A stretch of DNA of 9,691 bases from Pseudomonadota bacterium (GCA_023425225.1 JAFADB010000223.1:1-9691), one strand, 5' to 3'; shown: positions 1 to 7,075, numbered from the stretch's first letter. A program made the numbers and translations. Notes: a model not told the origin generated them from the sequence alone.

Positions 1-690
1 ATGTACATGATCCCGCAGTTCCTGGCGATGATCGCCGGCTACAACACCGAGCAGGCCGGCTACGTGCTGCTGCTGGCCGGCCTGCCGACGGTGCTGCTGA
101 TGCCGCTCACGCCGAAGATGCTGTCCACCATCGACGTGCGGGTCATGGTCATGACCGGCATGCTGTGCTTCGCCGGGGCCTGCTTCGTCAACCTCAGCCT
201 GACCGCCGACAGCGTCGGTCAGCACTTCGTCATCGGCCAGCTGCTGCAGGGCTGCGGCTTGGCGTTCGCGCTGATGGCGCTGAACCAGGCGGCGATCTCC
301 TCGGTGCCGCCGGAAGAGGCCGCCGACGCCTCCGGCCTGTTCAACGCCGCGCGCAACCTTGGCGGCTCGATCGGGCTGGCGATCATCTCCACCTTCCAGG
401 AGCGGCGGATGGCGCTGCACCTGGACAACATCGGCAGCGCGGTCACCGCCAACTCGCCGATGGCGCAGGAGGCGGTGCGCGGCCTCGCTGCGCAGTTGCA
501 GTCCGCTTCCGGCGGCGAGGCGGCGGTGCGCGCGGTCGCCGAGCTGGGGCGGGTGGTGCAGCAGCAGGCGCTGGTGATGGCCTACAACGACCTGTTCTGG
601 ATCTTCGGCATGATCGTGGTGGCCTCGCTGCCGCTGGTGTTCCTGCTCAAGCCGCTGCCCAAGGGCGAGATCTCGCTCGCGATGCACTGA
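1..690 (+). CDS. DHA2/EmrB-type MFS drug efflux permease, C-terminal half (5' truncated by window)
   Basis: Inner-membrane proton-driven drug exporter of the major facilitator superfamily, 14-helix DHA2 (EmrB/QacA) branch. Only 229 C-terminal residues are visible, while family members are roughly 500 residues, so the ATG at base 1 is almost certainly an internal Met and the gene starts upstream of the window. Hydrophobic helices are seen near residues 20-37, 47-66, 75-97 and 197-217. The segment at 110-130 (ASGLFNAARNLGGSIGLAII) is the glycine-rich motif typical of the next-to-last part of DHA2 transporters. The 140-190 stretch between it and the last helix is a hydrophilic, Ala/Gln-rich loop, as in EmrB. 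The stop at 688-690 is one base before the start of an outer-membrane efflux protein, which implies one operon and a tripartite pump. The expected periplasmic adaptor (EmrA-like) would lie upstream, out of view. Substrate cannot be read from this fragment. Confidence 0.9.
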   Translation: MYMIPQFLAMIAGYNTEQAGYVLLLAGLPTVLLMPLTPKMLSTIDVRVMVMTGMLCFAGACFVNLSLTADSVGQHFVIGQLLQGCGLAFALMALNQAAISSVPPEEAADASGLFNAARNLGGSIGLAIISTFQERRMALHLDNIGSAVTANSPMAQEAVRGLAAQLQSASGGEAAVRAVAELGRVVQQQALVMAYNDLFWIFGMIVVASLPLVFLLKPLPKGEISLAMH

Positions 691-691
691 G

Positions 692-2242
692 ATGGCCATG
701 TCCAATTTCCGCACACGCACCTTGTTCGTTTCCACGCTGTCGCTGGCACTGGGCGGCTGCATGCTCGGACCGGACTATGTCAGGCCGCAGGTGGCCGAGT
801 CGGCCCAGGCCCAGCCGCGGCTGGTGCGCGCCGATCCGCAGCTGGTGGTGGCCACGCCGCCGCTGCAGCGCTGGTGGACGCAGCTGGACGATCCGCAGCT
901 GGACTGGCTGGTCAACCAGGCGCTGGCCAACAGTCCCAACCTGCGCGCGGCCGAGGCGCAATTGCGTGCCGCGCGCGCGCTGGTGCGCCAGCGCCGTGCC
1001 GAGATGCTGCCGTCGGTCGGCGCCAACGCGGTCTATGCCCACATCGAGGCGCCGGACTCGATCAGGAACGAGGTGCGCGAGGTCGGCGAACAGGCCGCCA
1101 CCGCCGCCGAGCAGTTCGCCGGGGCCGAGGCGGCGCAGGCGATCCGCCAGCGCGCGCAGTCGCTGGACCTGGACACGGACCTGTACAACGCCGGCTTCGA
1201 CGCCAGCTGGGAGCTGGACCTGTTCGGCCGCCGCCGCCGTGCCGCGGAAGGCGCACGCGCCAAGGCCGAGGCCAGCGAGGCCGATCTGGCCGACGCCCAG
1301 GTGCAGCTCACCGCCGAGGTCGCGCAGGCGTATCTGGGCTACCGCGGCAGCCGCGAGCGGCTGGCGATCGCGCGCGACAACCTGGACAAGGCCACACACA
1401 TCCTCGCGCTGACCCGGCAGCGGCGCGAACGCGGCGCCGACTCGGACCTGCAGGTGGAACGCGCGGTGGCGCAGCTGCACCAGCAGGAGGCGATGGTGCC
1501 GCAGTTGGAGGCCGACGCGCAGGTGGCGCTGGACCAGCTGGCGCTGATGATCGGCCGCGAGCCGGGCGCGCTGGACGCGATGTTTGCGCAGGACCGGCCG
1601 TTGCCGGCGCTGCCGGCGCAGGTGGCGGTGGACGATGCCGCGGTGCTGATCCGCCGCCGTCCCGACGTGCGCCGCGCCGAGCGCGAACTGGCCGCCTCCT
1701 CGGCGCAGATCGGCGAGGCGCTGTCGGCCTACTTCCCGCAGGTCACGCTGATGGGCTCGCTGGCGATGGTCGCGACCTCGCCCAGCGATCTGGGCAGCGA
1801 CGCGCTGACCTCGCTGGTGGCGCCGATGCTGCGCTGGTCGGTGTTCGACTTCGGCCGCATCGGCGCACAGGTCGAGCAGGCCCGCGCCGGCAACCAGGCA
1901 CGCCTGGCCGCCTACCAGGGCACCGTGCTGGCCGCGCTGCAGGACGCCAACGGCGCGCTGTCGCGCTTCGGCGCCGCGCGCCGGCAGCTGGGCAGCGCGC
2001 AACAGGCGCAGGCCTCGGCCGAGCGCGCGGCCGGGCTGATGGAACAGCGCAACGCTGCCGGCGCCTCGTCGCTGATCGACACGCTGGACGTGCAGCGCCA
2101 GCGCCTGTCGGCGCAGGACGGCGCCGCGCAGGCGCAGCTGCAGCTGCTGGTGGGCTACGTCGCGCTGCAGAAGAGCCTGGGCCTGGGCTGGGGCACGCCG
2201 CCGCCGGTGCAGGCGAGCGATGCTGGCGCGGCGGCGCCGTAA
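692..2242 (+). CDS. NodT-family outer-membrane efflux lipoprotein (TolC-like channel subunit)
   Basis: Trimeric outer-membrane duct (OEP family, two repeats) that completes the tripartite pump with the MFS permease upstream. The 516-residue protein begins with a lipoprotein signal: LGGC at 20-23, with Cys23 as the lipidated residue. Met at +2 is compatible with outer-membrane sorting. GPDY follows at 26-29, as in most NodT proteins. Family signatures are DLFGR at 176-180 closing repeat 1, RRPDVRRAER at 322-331 opening repeat 2, and KSLGLGW at 494-500 near the C-terminus. Long Ala/Gln/Arg-rich helices around 80-105, 185-285 and 395-490 form the periplasmic coiled-coil tunnel. The start at 692 is one base after the permease stop, indicating translational coupling. 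A second in-frame ATG at 698 is equally possible, and neither has a strong Shine-Dalgarno. Residues 117-165 form an unusually long Ala/Glu/Gln-rich loop in the first repeat. Maturation needs Lgt, LspA and an N-acyltransferase. Confidence 0.93.
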   Translation: MAMSNFRTRTLFVSTLSLALGGCMLGPDYVRPQVAESAQAQPRLVRADPQLVVATPPLQRWWTQLDDPQLDWLVNQALANSPNLRAAEAQLRAARALVRQRRAEMLPSVGANAVYAHIEAPDSIRNEVREVGEQAATAAEQFAGAEAAQAIRQRAQSLDLDTDLYNAGFDASWELDLFGRRRRAAEGARAKAEASEADLADAQVQLTAEVAQAYLGYRGSRERLAIARDNLDKATHILALTRQRRERGADSDLQVERAVAQLHQQEAMVPQLEADAQVALDQLALMIGREPGALDAMFAQDRPLPALPAQVAVDDAAVLIRRRPDVRRAERELAASSAQIGEALSAYFPQVTLMGSLAMVATSPSDLGSDALTSLVAPMLRWSVFDFGRIGAQVEQARAGNQARLAAYQGTVLAALQDANGALSRFGAARRQLGSAQQAQASAERAAGLMEQRNAAGASSLIDTLDVQRQRLSAQDGAAQAQLQLLVGYVALQKSLGLGWGTPPPVQASDAGAAAP

Positions 2243-2297
2243 CGGTGTTTCGACCGCAACGGGCGTAGGCTTGCACGCATTGCCATAGGCACTGTGC

Positions 2298-2302
2298 AGG
2301 AG
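2298..2302 (+). promoter_or_regulatory. Shine-Dalgarno of the aldehyde dehydrogenase gene
   Basis: AGGAG lies six bases before the ATG at 2309 and decides that start. An upstream in-frame ATG at 2294 would add five residues (MQESV) but lies in front of this site and has no site of its own. Confidence 0.75.
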
Positions 2303-2308
2303 TCCGTG

Positions 2309-3673
2309 ATGACCGTGGAAACCGTCAATCCCGCCACCGGCAAGGTGGAATACCGTCTGGAACTGATGGGCGCCGACGATGTGGAGCGGCGCCTGGCCGC
2401 GGCCGAGCAGGCGTTCCCGGCCTGGGCGGCGCTGTCGCTGGACGATCGCGGCCGCTACCTGCAGCGCGTCGCGGCCGGATTGCGCCAGCGCCGCGGCGAC
2501 ATCCAGCGGATCATGACCGCCGAGATGGGCAAGCTGCGCGGCGAGGCGCTGGCCGAGATCGAGAAATGCGCGCAGGCCTGCGACTACTACGCCGACCACG
2601 CGCTGGAATACCTGCAGCCGCAGACCATCGCCACCGAGGCCGCGCGCAGCTACGTGCGCTACGAGCCGCTGGGCTGCGTGTTCGCGCTGATGCCGTGGAA
2701 CTTCCCGATCTGGCAGGTGTTCCGCTTCTTGGCGCCGGGGCTGATGGCCGGCAACGTGGCCGTGCTCAAGCACGCGGCCAACGTGCCGCGCTGCGCCGAC
2801 ATCATCAACGAGGTGCTGCAGGCCGCGGGATTGCCGGCCGGCGTGTTCGACGTGCTGCACATCGACAACGACCAGGCCGCGCAGGTGCTGCGCGACCGCC
2901 GCATCGCCGCCGCCACCCTGACCGGCAGCGAGCGGGCGGGGCGTTCGGTCGCGGCCACCGCCGGCGACCAGCTCAAGAAATGCGTGATGGAACTGGGCGG
3001 CAGCGACGCCTTCGTGGTGCTGGCCGACGCCGACCTGGACAAGACCGTGGCCGCGGCGGTGAAGTCGCGCTTCGACAACGCCGGGCAGACCTGCATCGCC
3101 GCCAAGCGCTTCATCGTGGTCGAGGCGGTCGCCGAGGCCTTCGTCGAGCGCTTCGTCGCCGCGGCCAGGGCGCGCGTGTACGGCGATCCCGAGGACGCGG
3201 CCACCACGCTGGCGCCGATGGCGCGCGCCGACCTGCGCGACGAGCTGCACCGGCAGGTGCTGTCCAGCATCGAGGACGGCGCGCTGCCGCTGCTCGGCTG
3301 CGAGCCGGTGGAAGGTAGTCACGCCGGCTATCCGGCCTCGATCCTGGACAACGTCGGTCCGGGCATGGCCGCCTACCAGGAGGAACTGTTCGGGCCGGTG
3401 GCGGCGGTCATCCGGGTCAATGACGAGGACGAGGCGGTGCGCGTGGCCAACGACACCACCTTCGGCCTGGGCGGCAGCGTGTGGACCGCCGATGCCGACC
3501 GCGGCGAGAACATCGCCCAGCGGCTGCAGTGCGGCGCGGCCTTCGTCAACTCGATCGTGCGCAGCGACATCCGCCTGCCGTTCGGTGGCATCAAGCGCTC
3601 CGGCTACGGCCGCGAACTGGCCGAGCCGGGCATCCGCGAGTTCACCAACATCAAGACCGTCTACGTGGCCTGA
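2309..3673 (+). CDS. sad: NAD(P)-dependent succinate-semialdehyde dehydrogenase, Sad/YneI-like aldehyde dehydrogenase
   Basis: Cytoplasmic enzyme of the ALDH superfamily that oxidises an aldehyde to its acid. It resembles E. coli Sad (YneI, 462 residues) nearly end to end, which points to succinate semialdehyde to succinate, the last step of GABA or putrescine breakdown. The 454-residue protein is complete. Visible catalytic features are PWNFPIWQ with oxyanion Asn131, the cofactor Lys154 in LKHAANVP, TGS at 205-207, the general base Glu228 in ELGGSD, nucleophile Cys262 in NAGQTC, EELFGP at 358-363, and the C-terminal LPFGGIKRSGYGREL at 423-437. The KHA-N-P context matches the Sad group. It stands alone, 66 bases after the efflux operon on the same strand, with no transaminase gene beside it. 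I see no convincing promoter in that gap. The family assignment is firm. The exact substrate is inferred from similarity, and other short-chain semialdehydes are possible. Confidence 0.9.
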   Translation: MTVETVNPATGKVEYRLELMGADDVERRLAAAEQAFPAWAALSLDDRGRYLQRVAAGLRQRRGDIQRIMTAEMGKLRGEALAEIEKCAQACDYYADHALEYLQPQTIATEAARSYVRYEPLGCVFALMPWNFPIWQVFRFLAPGLMAGNVAVLKHAANVPRCADIINEVLQAAGLPAGVFDVLHIDNDQAAQVLRDRRIAAATLTGSERAGRSVAATAGDQLKKCVMELGGSDAFVVLADADLDKTVAAAVKSRFDNAGQTCIAAKRFIVVEAVAEAFVERFVAAARARVYGDPEDAATTLAPMARADLRDELHRQVLSSIEDGALPLLGCEPVEGSHAGYPASILDNVGPGMAAYQEELFGPVAAVIRVNDEDEAVRVANDTTFGLGGSVWTADADRGENIAQRLQCGAAFVNSIVRSDIRLPFGGIKRSGYGRELAEPGIREFTNIKTVYVA

Positions 3674-3743
3674 GTGCAGCGTTGGCAGGTACGCATTTCC
3701 TTGCGTTGTGCTGTCTCTTCTCTCGCAAAACATGAAGAGGAAT

Positions 3744-3872
3744 CCCTTCTCCCGCTTGCGGGGGAAGGTGGCGCGCAGCGCCGGATGGGGGGAGCTTTTG
3801 CTGTGGCTCTCCCATGCTCCCGGCAGCCCCCATCCGCCCTTCGGGCACCTTCCCCCGCAAGCGGGAGAAGGG
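3744..3872. repeat. REPIN/BIME-like intergenic inverted repeat between convergent genes
   Basis: Two perfect 27-bp inverted arms, 3744-3770 and 3846-3872, enclose about 75 bp. A second inner 10-bp inverted pair is at 3782-3791 and 3827-3836 (cggatggggg and its complement). Each outer arm is also a hairpin: 3745-3755 pairs with 3758-3768, with one T-G wobble at 3750/3763. Between the outer and inner pairs each side carries a small stem-loop of different sequence but similar shape: GCGC-gca-GCGC at 3771-3781 and GCCC-ttc-GGGC at 3836-3846. The whole can fold as one long cruciform or as separate hairpins. The unit resembles the abundant ctcccgcttgcgggag-type palindromes I associate with Xanthomonas and Stenotrophomonas intergenic regions; copy number here is not checked. 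It lies between the ends of the dehydrogenase gene and corA, so it probably ends or stabilises both transcripts. No T-tract follows, so it is not a classical terminator. Confidence 0.85.
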
Positions 3873-3916
3873 GGCAGTCAATGCAGGGATGGTGCCAGCC
3901 GTGCAGCGCCTTGCCG

Positions 3917-4906
3917 CTAAAGCCAGCGCACCCGCTTGAACAGCCGGTACAGCCCCACGCACACCGCGCCCACCACCACGATCAGCACCGGATAGGCGAA
4001 GCGGCCGTGCAGCTCCGGCATGTGTTCGAAGTTCATGCCGTACCAGCTGGTGATCAGGGTCGGCGCGGCCAGCAGCGCCGCCCAGGCGCCCAGGCGCTTG
4101 ACCGTCTCGCCCTGCGCCAGCGTGACCAGCGACAGGTTCACGCTCAGCGCGGTGCCCAGCATCTCGCGCAGGGTATCGATGGCGTCGTTGAGGCGCACCG
4201 CGTGGTCGTGCACGTCGCGCAGGTACAGCTTGACCTCGTCGCCGACCAGCGGGTTGGAGCTGCGTCGCAGCTGCGCCAGCACGTCCTGCAGCGGCGCCAC
4301 CGCCAGCCGCATCTTGTTGAGCTCGCGCTTGAGCTCGTACAGGCGGATCACCGTACGGCGCCGGTAGTTCTCGGCGAAGATGTCCTTCTCCAGCGAGTCC
4401 AGCGTGTCGCGGAAGCCGTTGACCACCGGCAGGTAGTTGTCCACCACGAAGTCCAGCACCGCGTACAGGCAGAACGCTGGGCCCAGCGCCAGCCGCGCCG
4501 GTTCGCGCTCCAGCCGCTCGCGCACCGGCGCGTAGGACAGCGAGGCGCCATGGCGCACGGTGACCAGGAAGCGCGGGCCGAGGAAGGCGTGGGTCTCGCC
4601 GTAGCGGATGCGCTCGTCCAGCAGCTGCGCGGTATGCACCACGGCGAACAGGGTGTCGCCGTAGGTCTCGATCTTGGGCCGCTGGTGCGCGTTGAGCGCG
4701 TCCTCGACCGCCAGCTCGTGCAGCCCGAACTCGTCGCTCAGCTTGCGCAGCACCTCGTCGTCGGGCTCGTACAGGCCGAGCCAGACGAAACCGTCCAGCT
4801 GCAGCATGTCGCTGACGTTGTCGAAAGCGATGTCCTGGCGGTGGCCCTGGGGGTCGTAGTGCGCACAGGTGATGACGCTGAGCGGATTGGCGATGGAGGA
4901 GCTCAT
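3917..4906 (-). CDS. corA: CorA-family magnesium/cobalt transport protein
   Basis: Inner-membrane homopentameric channel for Mg2+, and in many bacteria also Co2+ and Ni2+. The 329 residues have the standard CorA layout: a large acidic cytoplasmic domain (about 1-265), including the long helix from roughly 165 to 265; TM1 near 273-289 ending in the selectivity motif YGMN at 289-292; a short periplasmic loop with MPEL at 296-299; TM2 near 303-322; and a basic tail (RLFKRVRW). The ATG at 4906 begins MSSS. The frame is open upstream, but those codons lie inside the preceding gene read out of frame, and the CorA similarity starts here. It follows the DUF4105/Lnb gene by 14 bases with only a weak ribosome site, so it is probably co-transcribed, and it ends the operon. 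CorC, two genes upstream, was named for an effect on cobalt resistance that depends on CorA. Co-location is therefore functionally sensible. Confidence 0.93.
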   Translation of the reverse strand: MSSSIANPLSVITCAHYDPQGHRQDIAFDNVSDMLQLDGFVWLGLYEPDDEVLRKLSDEFGLHELAVEDALNAHQRPKIETYGDTLFAVVHTAQLLDERIRYGETHAFLGPRFLVTVRHGASLSYAPVRERLEREPARLALGPAFCLYAVLDFVVDNYLPVVNGFRDTLDSLEKDIFAENYRRRTVIRLYELKRELNKMRLAVAPLQDVLAQLRRSSNPLVGDEVKLYLRDVHDHAVRLNDAIDTLREMLGTALSVNLSLVTLAQGETVKRLGAWAALLAAPTLITSWYGMNFEHMPELHGRFAYPVLIVVVGAVCVGLYRLFKRVRWL

Positions 4907-4920
4907 CGCGCCATCGTGGT

Positions 4921-6123
4921 TCAGGGCGTGCCGGCCGGCAAGCGCCGCCGCGTGAACGACCAGGCCAGCGCCACGTGCACCGGCAGCAGCAGGGCGATCC
5001 ACTGCAGGTTGAACTGGGGTTGCGCCGACAGCCAGTGCATCAGCAGCGCCACGCCGGCCAGCGCCGCCACCGTCCACAGCGCGGCGGCGAACCAGCGCCC
5101 GGGCCAGCGCCGGCGCAGCACGATCCAGGCGCCGGCCAGCAAGACCACGCACAGCGGATCGAGCAGCAGCAGGTTGCGGTTGGCCCAGGCGGCCTGGTGC
5201 GCGGTGAAGCCCCACAGCCAGGCCAGCACGATGCCGCCGATGACGCACAGCAGCCAGAACGGCAATGCCAGCGCTACCAGCAGGCGCGGCCGCCGCCGCA
5301 ACGCGCAGATGCCCGCGGCCAGCAGCGCGCCGGCCAGCAGCCACGGCCACCAGGGACGTGCCGATTCCGCCGGCTCGGCCGGCAGGCGCTGCGGCAATAC
5401 CTGCTGGCGTGCCTGCACCAGCGGGCGGCCTTCGCTGTTGACGACCTGGTCCAGGCTCTCGGCCAGCCGCATCGGCACGAACGCCTCCTGCCAGCGCGAC
5501 AGCGGGTGGTCGGCATAGGGCCCCAGGCCCAGGTCGAAGCCGATCCACATCCACGGCGCCGGCGAGGCCAGGCGCACCGCCTCGCTACGGTAGGTGTTGC
5601 CGCGCGAGCGTCCGGCCAGCTGGGTCTTCAGTGCACCGCCCATGGCCTGGTCGATCATGTCGCGGACCTTGGTGGCGCAGTTGGAGGTGAAGTAGTCGTA
5701 GCGGTAGCGCGCGTTCTCCGGGCGCGCGTGCTCGGCCAGCGCCGCGGCCAGCGCGCCGGCCTGCGCCGGCGGCAGGTCCAGCCACTGGATGTCCACGCCG
5801 CGGCCGCTGTCGCGGTACTGCGCCAGGTCCTCTTCCAGCGGCAGCGCGACCAGCCAGTACATCATCTCGCCGCGGGCGAAGCGGCCGATGAAGTCCGGCT
5901 CGCCGGGATCGAAATAGCCGAAGTTGTAGGAGGTGGCGCGGCCGCTGGCCGGGTCCACCACCACGATGGCGTCATGGCCGAAGCGCTCGAAGAACACCTC
6001 GCCCGGCTGCATCGTCGCCACGCCGATGCGCGGCGGCAGTTGCTGGGCGGCGGCGGGCAGCGCGCACAGCAGGCACAGCAACAGGCCGCACAGGGCGGCG
6101 TACCACGACGCTCGGCCGGTCAC
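4921..6123 (-). CDS. DUF4105 / Lnb-type membrane protein, candidate lipoprotein N-acyltransferase
   Basis: 400-residue envelope protein of the DUF4105 family, which to my knowledge includes Lnb, an enzyme that N-acylates lipoproteins in bacteria lacking Lnt. A signal peptide is clear (about 1-26, cleavage after AAA). A periplasmic domain of about 27-255 carries the family's candidate thiol-catalysis residues: His50 in ERFGHDAIVVVD and Cys149 in YFTSNCATKVRD. Five hydrophobic helices follow near 258-275, 281-306, 318-336, 344-365 and 373-390. Between helices 2 and 3 lies the conserved-looking TAHQAAWANRNLLL (307-320). The start is GTG at 6123, two bases after the corC stop, supported by a good ribosome site inside the corC end. 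The gene sits exactly where lnt follows ybeX/corC in E. coli, and it shows no nitrilase-type Lnt features. The fold family is confident. The acyltransferase role is inferred from family and position. It could instead be a DUF4105 member with another thiol-dependent role. Confidence 0.82.
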   Translation of the reverse strand: MTGRASWYAALCGLLLCLLCALPAAAQQLPPRIGVATMQPGEVFFERFGHDAIVVVDPASGRATSYNFGYFDPGEPDFIGRFARGEMMYWLVALPLEEDLAQYRDSGRGVDIQWLDLPPAQAGALAAALAEHARPENARYRYDYFTSNCATKVRDMIDQAMGGALKTQLAGRSRGNTYRSEAVRLASPAPWMWIGFDLGLGPYADHPLSRWQEAFVPMRLAESLDQVVNSEGRPLVQARQQVLPQRLPAEPAESARPWWPWLLAGALLAAGICALRRRPRLLVALALPFWLLCVIGGIVLAWLWGFTAHQAAWANRNLLLLDPLCVVLLAGAWIVLRRRWPGRWFAAALWTVAALAGVALLMHWLSAQPQFNLQWIALLLPVHVALAWSFTRRRLPAGTP

Positions 6124-6125
6124 GC

Positions 6126-7004
6126 TCAGTCCTCGTCCCCGGGCTCGGGCGGCAGCACGGTGACGTGGAAGGCGCGTACCCGGCGCGAATCGGCACGGGC
6201 GACGCGGAACAGGAAACGGCCCAGCGCCAGTTCCTCGCCGGTCTCGGGCAGGTGGCCGATGGCGTCGGTGACCAGGCCGCCGATGGTGTCGTACTCGTCG
6301 TCGGGGAAATCGGCGCCGAAGCGCTCGTTGAAGTCCTCGATCGGCGTCAGCGCATCGACCACGTACTGGCCGTCGGCCTGCACCGCGATCAGCTTGGCGT
6401 CGTCGTCGGCGACGTCGTGCTCGTCGTCGATCTCGCCGACGATCTGCTCGAGCACGTCCTCGATGGTGACCAGCCCGGCGACGCCGCCGTACTCGTCCAC
6501 CACGATGGCCATGTGGTTGCGCGAGAGGCGGAACTCCTTGAGCAGCACGTTGAGCTTCTTCGACTCGGGGATCAGCACGGCCGGGCGCAGCAGCTCGCGC
6601 ACGTTGCGCGCCGGCTTGCCGGCGACGATGCCGGGCAGCAGGTCCTTGGCCAGCAGGATGCCGAGGATCTCGTCCTTGTTCTCGCCGTGCACCGGGAAGC
6701 GCGAGTGGCCGGACTCGACCACCTGCGTCATCAGCTCGTGCAGGTCGGCCTCGGCCGCCAGCGAGACCATCTGCGAGCGCGAGACCATCACGTCGCCCAC
6801 GGTCAGTTCGGAAATGGAGATCGAGCCTTCCATCATCCGCAGCGTGTCGGCGGCGATCAGGCCGTCCTGCTGGGCGGTGCGCAGCAGCGCGACCAGTTCG
6901 TCGCGGCTGTGCGGCTCGTTGGAGAACGCCGCGCTCAGGCGTTCCAGCCAGCCGCGTCGTTTTTCGGAGTTTTCCGTGCTGTGGCTACTGTCGTCTTCTG
7001 ACAT
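6126..7004 (-). CDS. corC: CorC/YbeX-type CBS-domain protein (magnesium and cobalt efflux)
   Basis: Soluble 292-residue protein of the YbeX/CorC group, linked to Mg2+/Co2+ resistance and, in E. coli, to ribosome-related phenotypes. There is no membrane segment, so it is the short cytosolic form and not the CNNM-type transporter. Order: a polar Ser/Glu-rich start (1-17); a helical lead (18-60); CBS domain 1, about 68-127 (VGDVMVSRSQM, then SRFPVHGE); CBS domain 2, about 134-190 (MAIVVDEYGGVAGLVTIEDVLEQIVGEI); and a CorC_HlyC transporter-associated domain, about 207-286 (IEDFNERFG, YDTIGGLV). The ATG at 7004 has no good ribosome site and overlaps a minimal ATG-TAA ORF. The stop is two bases before the DUF4105/Lnb start. 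In E. coli the gene lies between ybeY and lnt; here an unknown exported protein separates it from ybeY. Confidence 0.93.
   Translation of the reverse strand: MSEDDSSHSTENSEKRRGWLERLSAAFSNEPHSRDELVALLRTAQQDGLIAADTLRMMEGSISISELTVGDVMVSRSQMVSLAAEADLHELMTQVVESGHSRFPVHGENKDEILGILLAKDLLPGIVAGKPARNVRELLRPAVLIPESKKLNVLLKEFRLSRNHMAIVVDEYGGVAGLVTIEDVLEQIVGEIDDEHDVADDDAKLIAVQADGQYVVDALTPIEDFNERFGADFPDDEYDTIGGLVTDAIGHLPETGEELALGRFLFRVARADSRRVRAFHVTVLPPEPGDED
6130..6134 (-). promoter_or_regulatory. Shine-Dalgarno fixing the GTG start of the DUF4105/Lnb gene
   Basis: On the minus strand GAGGA lies six bases before the GTG at 6123, inside the last codons of corC. It supports the non-ATG start and coupling of the two genes' translation. 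Confidence 0.7.
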
Positions 7005-7023
7005 TACATGCGGGGAAACAGCA

Positions 7024-7037
7024 CCCGGCAGGCCGGG
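7024..7037 (-). other. GC-rich hairpin in the corC leader
   Basis: On the minus strand CCCGGC and GCCGGG form a perfect 6-bp inverted repeat around CT. Outer GCA/TGC (7044-7046 and 7021-7023) could extend it around a bulge. TGCTGTTTCC follows, which is too weak a T-run for a firm terminator. It may be an intercistronic stem or an attenuator-like leader element; chance is possible in such GC-rich DNA. Confidence 0.35.
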
Positions 7038-7047
7038 CGGTGGTGCA

Positions 7048-7075
7048 AGTCTAGCAGGATGGCCGCGTGCGTCAG
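7048..7075 (-). promoter_or_regulatory. Possible sigma-70 promoter for corC-lnb-corA
   Basis: On the minus strand CTGACG (7075-7070) is followed after 16 bases by TAGACT (7053-7048), each matching four of six consensus positions. The -35 overlaps the stop codon of the upstream gene. Transcription would begin near 7041, just before the leader hairpin. Weak by sequence alone, but this is the only real gap in the operon. Confidence 0.3.

Noticed and set aside
1..3. ATG at the first base as a true gene start for the MFS permease
   Set aside because: The fragment holds only the C-terminal half of a 14-helix transporter, so this is an internal Met at the window edge.
2243..2308. Candidate promoter (ttgcac at about 2270) before the aldehyde dehydrogenase
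   Set aside because: No acceptable -10 at 16-18 bases. Only the Shine-Dalgarno is convincing.
647..3733. 1028-codon open frame on the minus strand across the efflux lipoprotein and dehydrogenase genes
   Set aside because: It lies antisense to two clear protein families and has His/Gln/Arg/Gly-rich low-complexity translation typical of GC-rich shadow frames, with no domain.
4907..5554. Possible 216-residue N-terminal extension of CorA in the same open frame
   Set aside because: The extension is Ala/Arg/Gly-rich shadow sequence overlapping the DUF4105/Lnb gene. CorA similarity and normal length begin at 4906.
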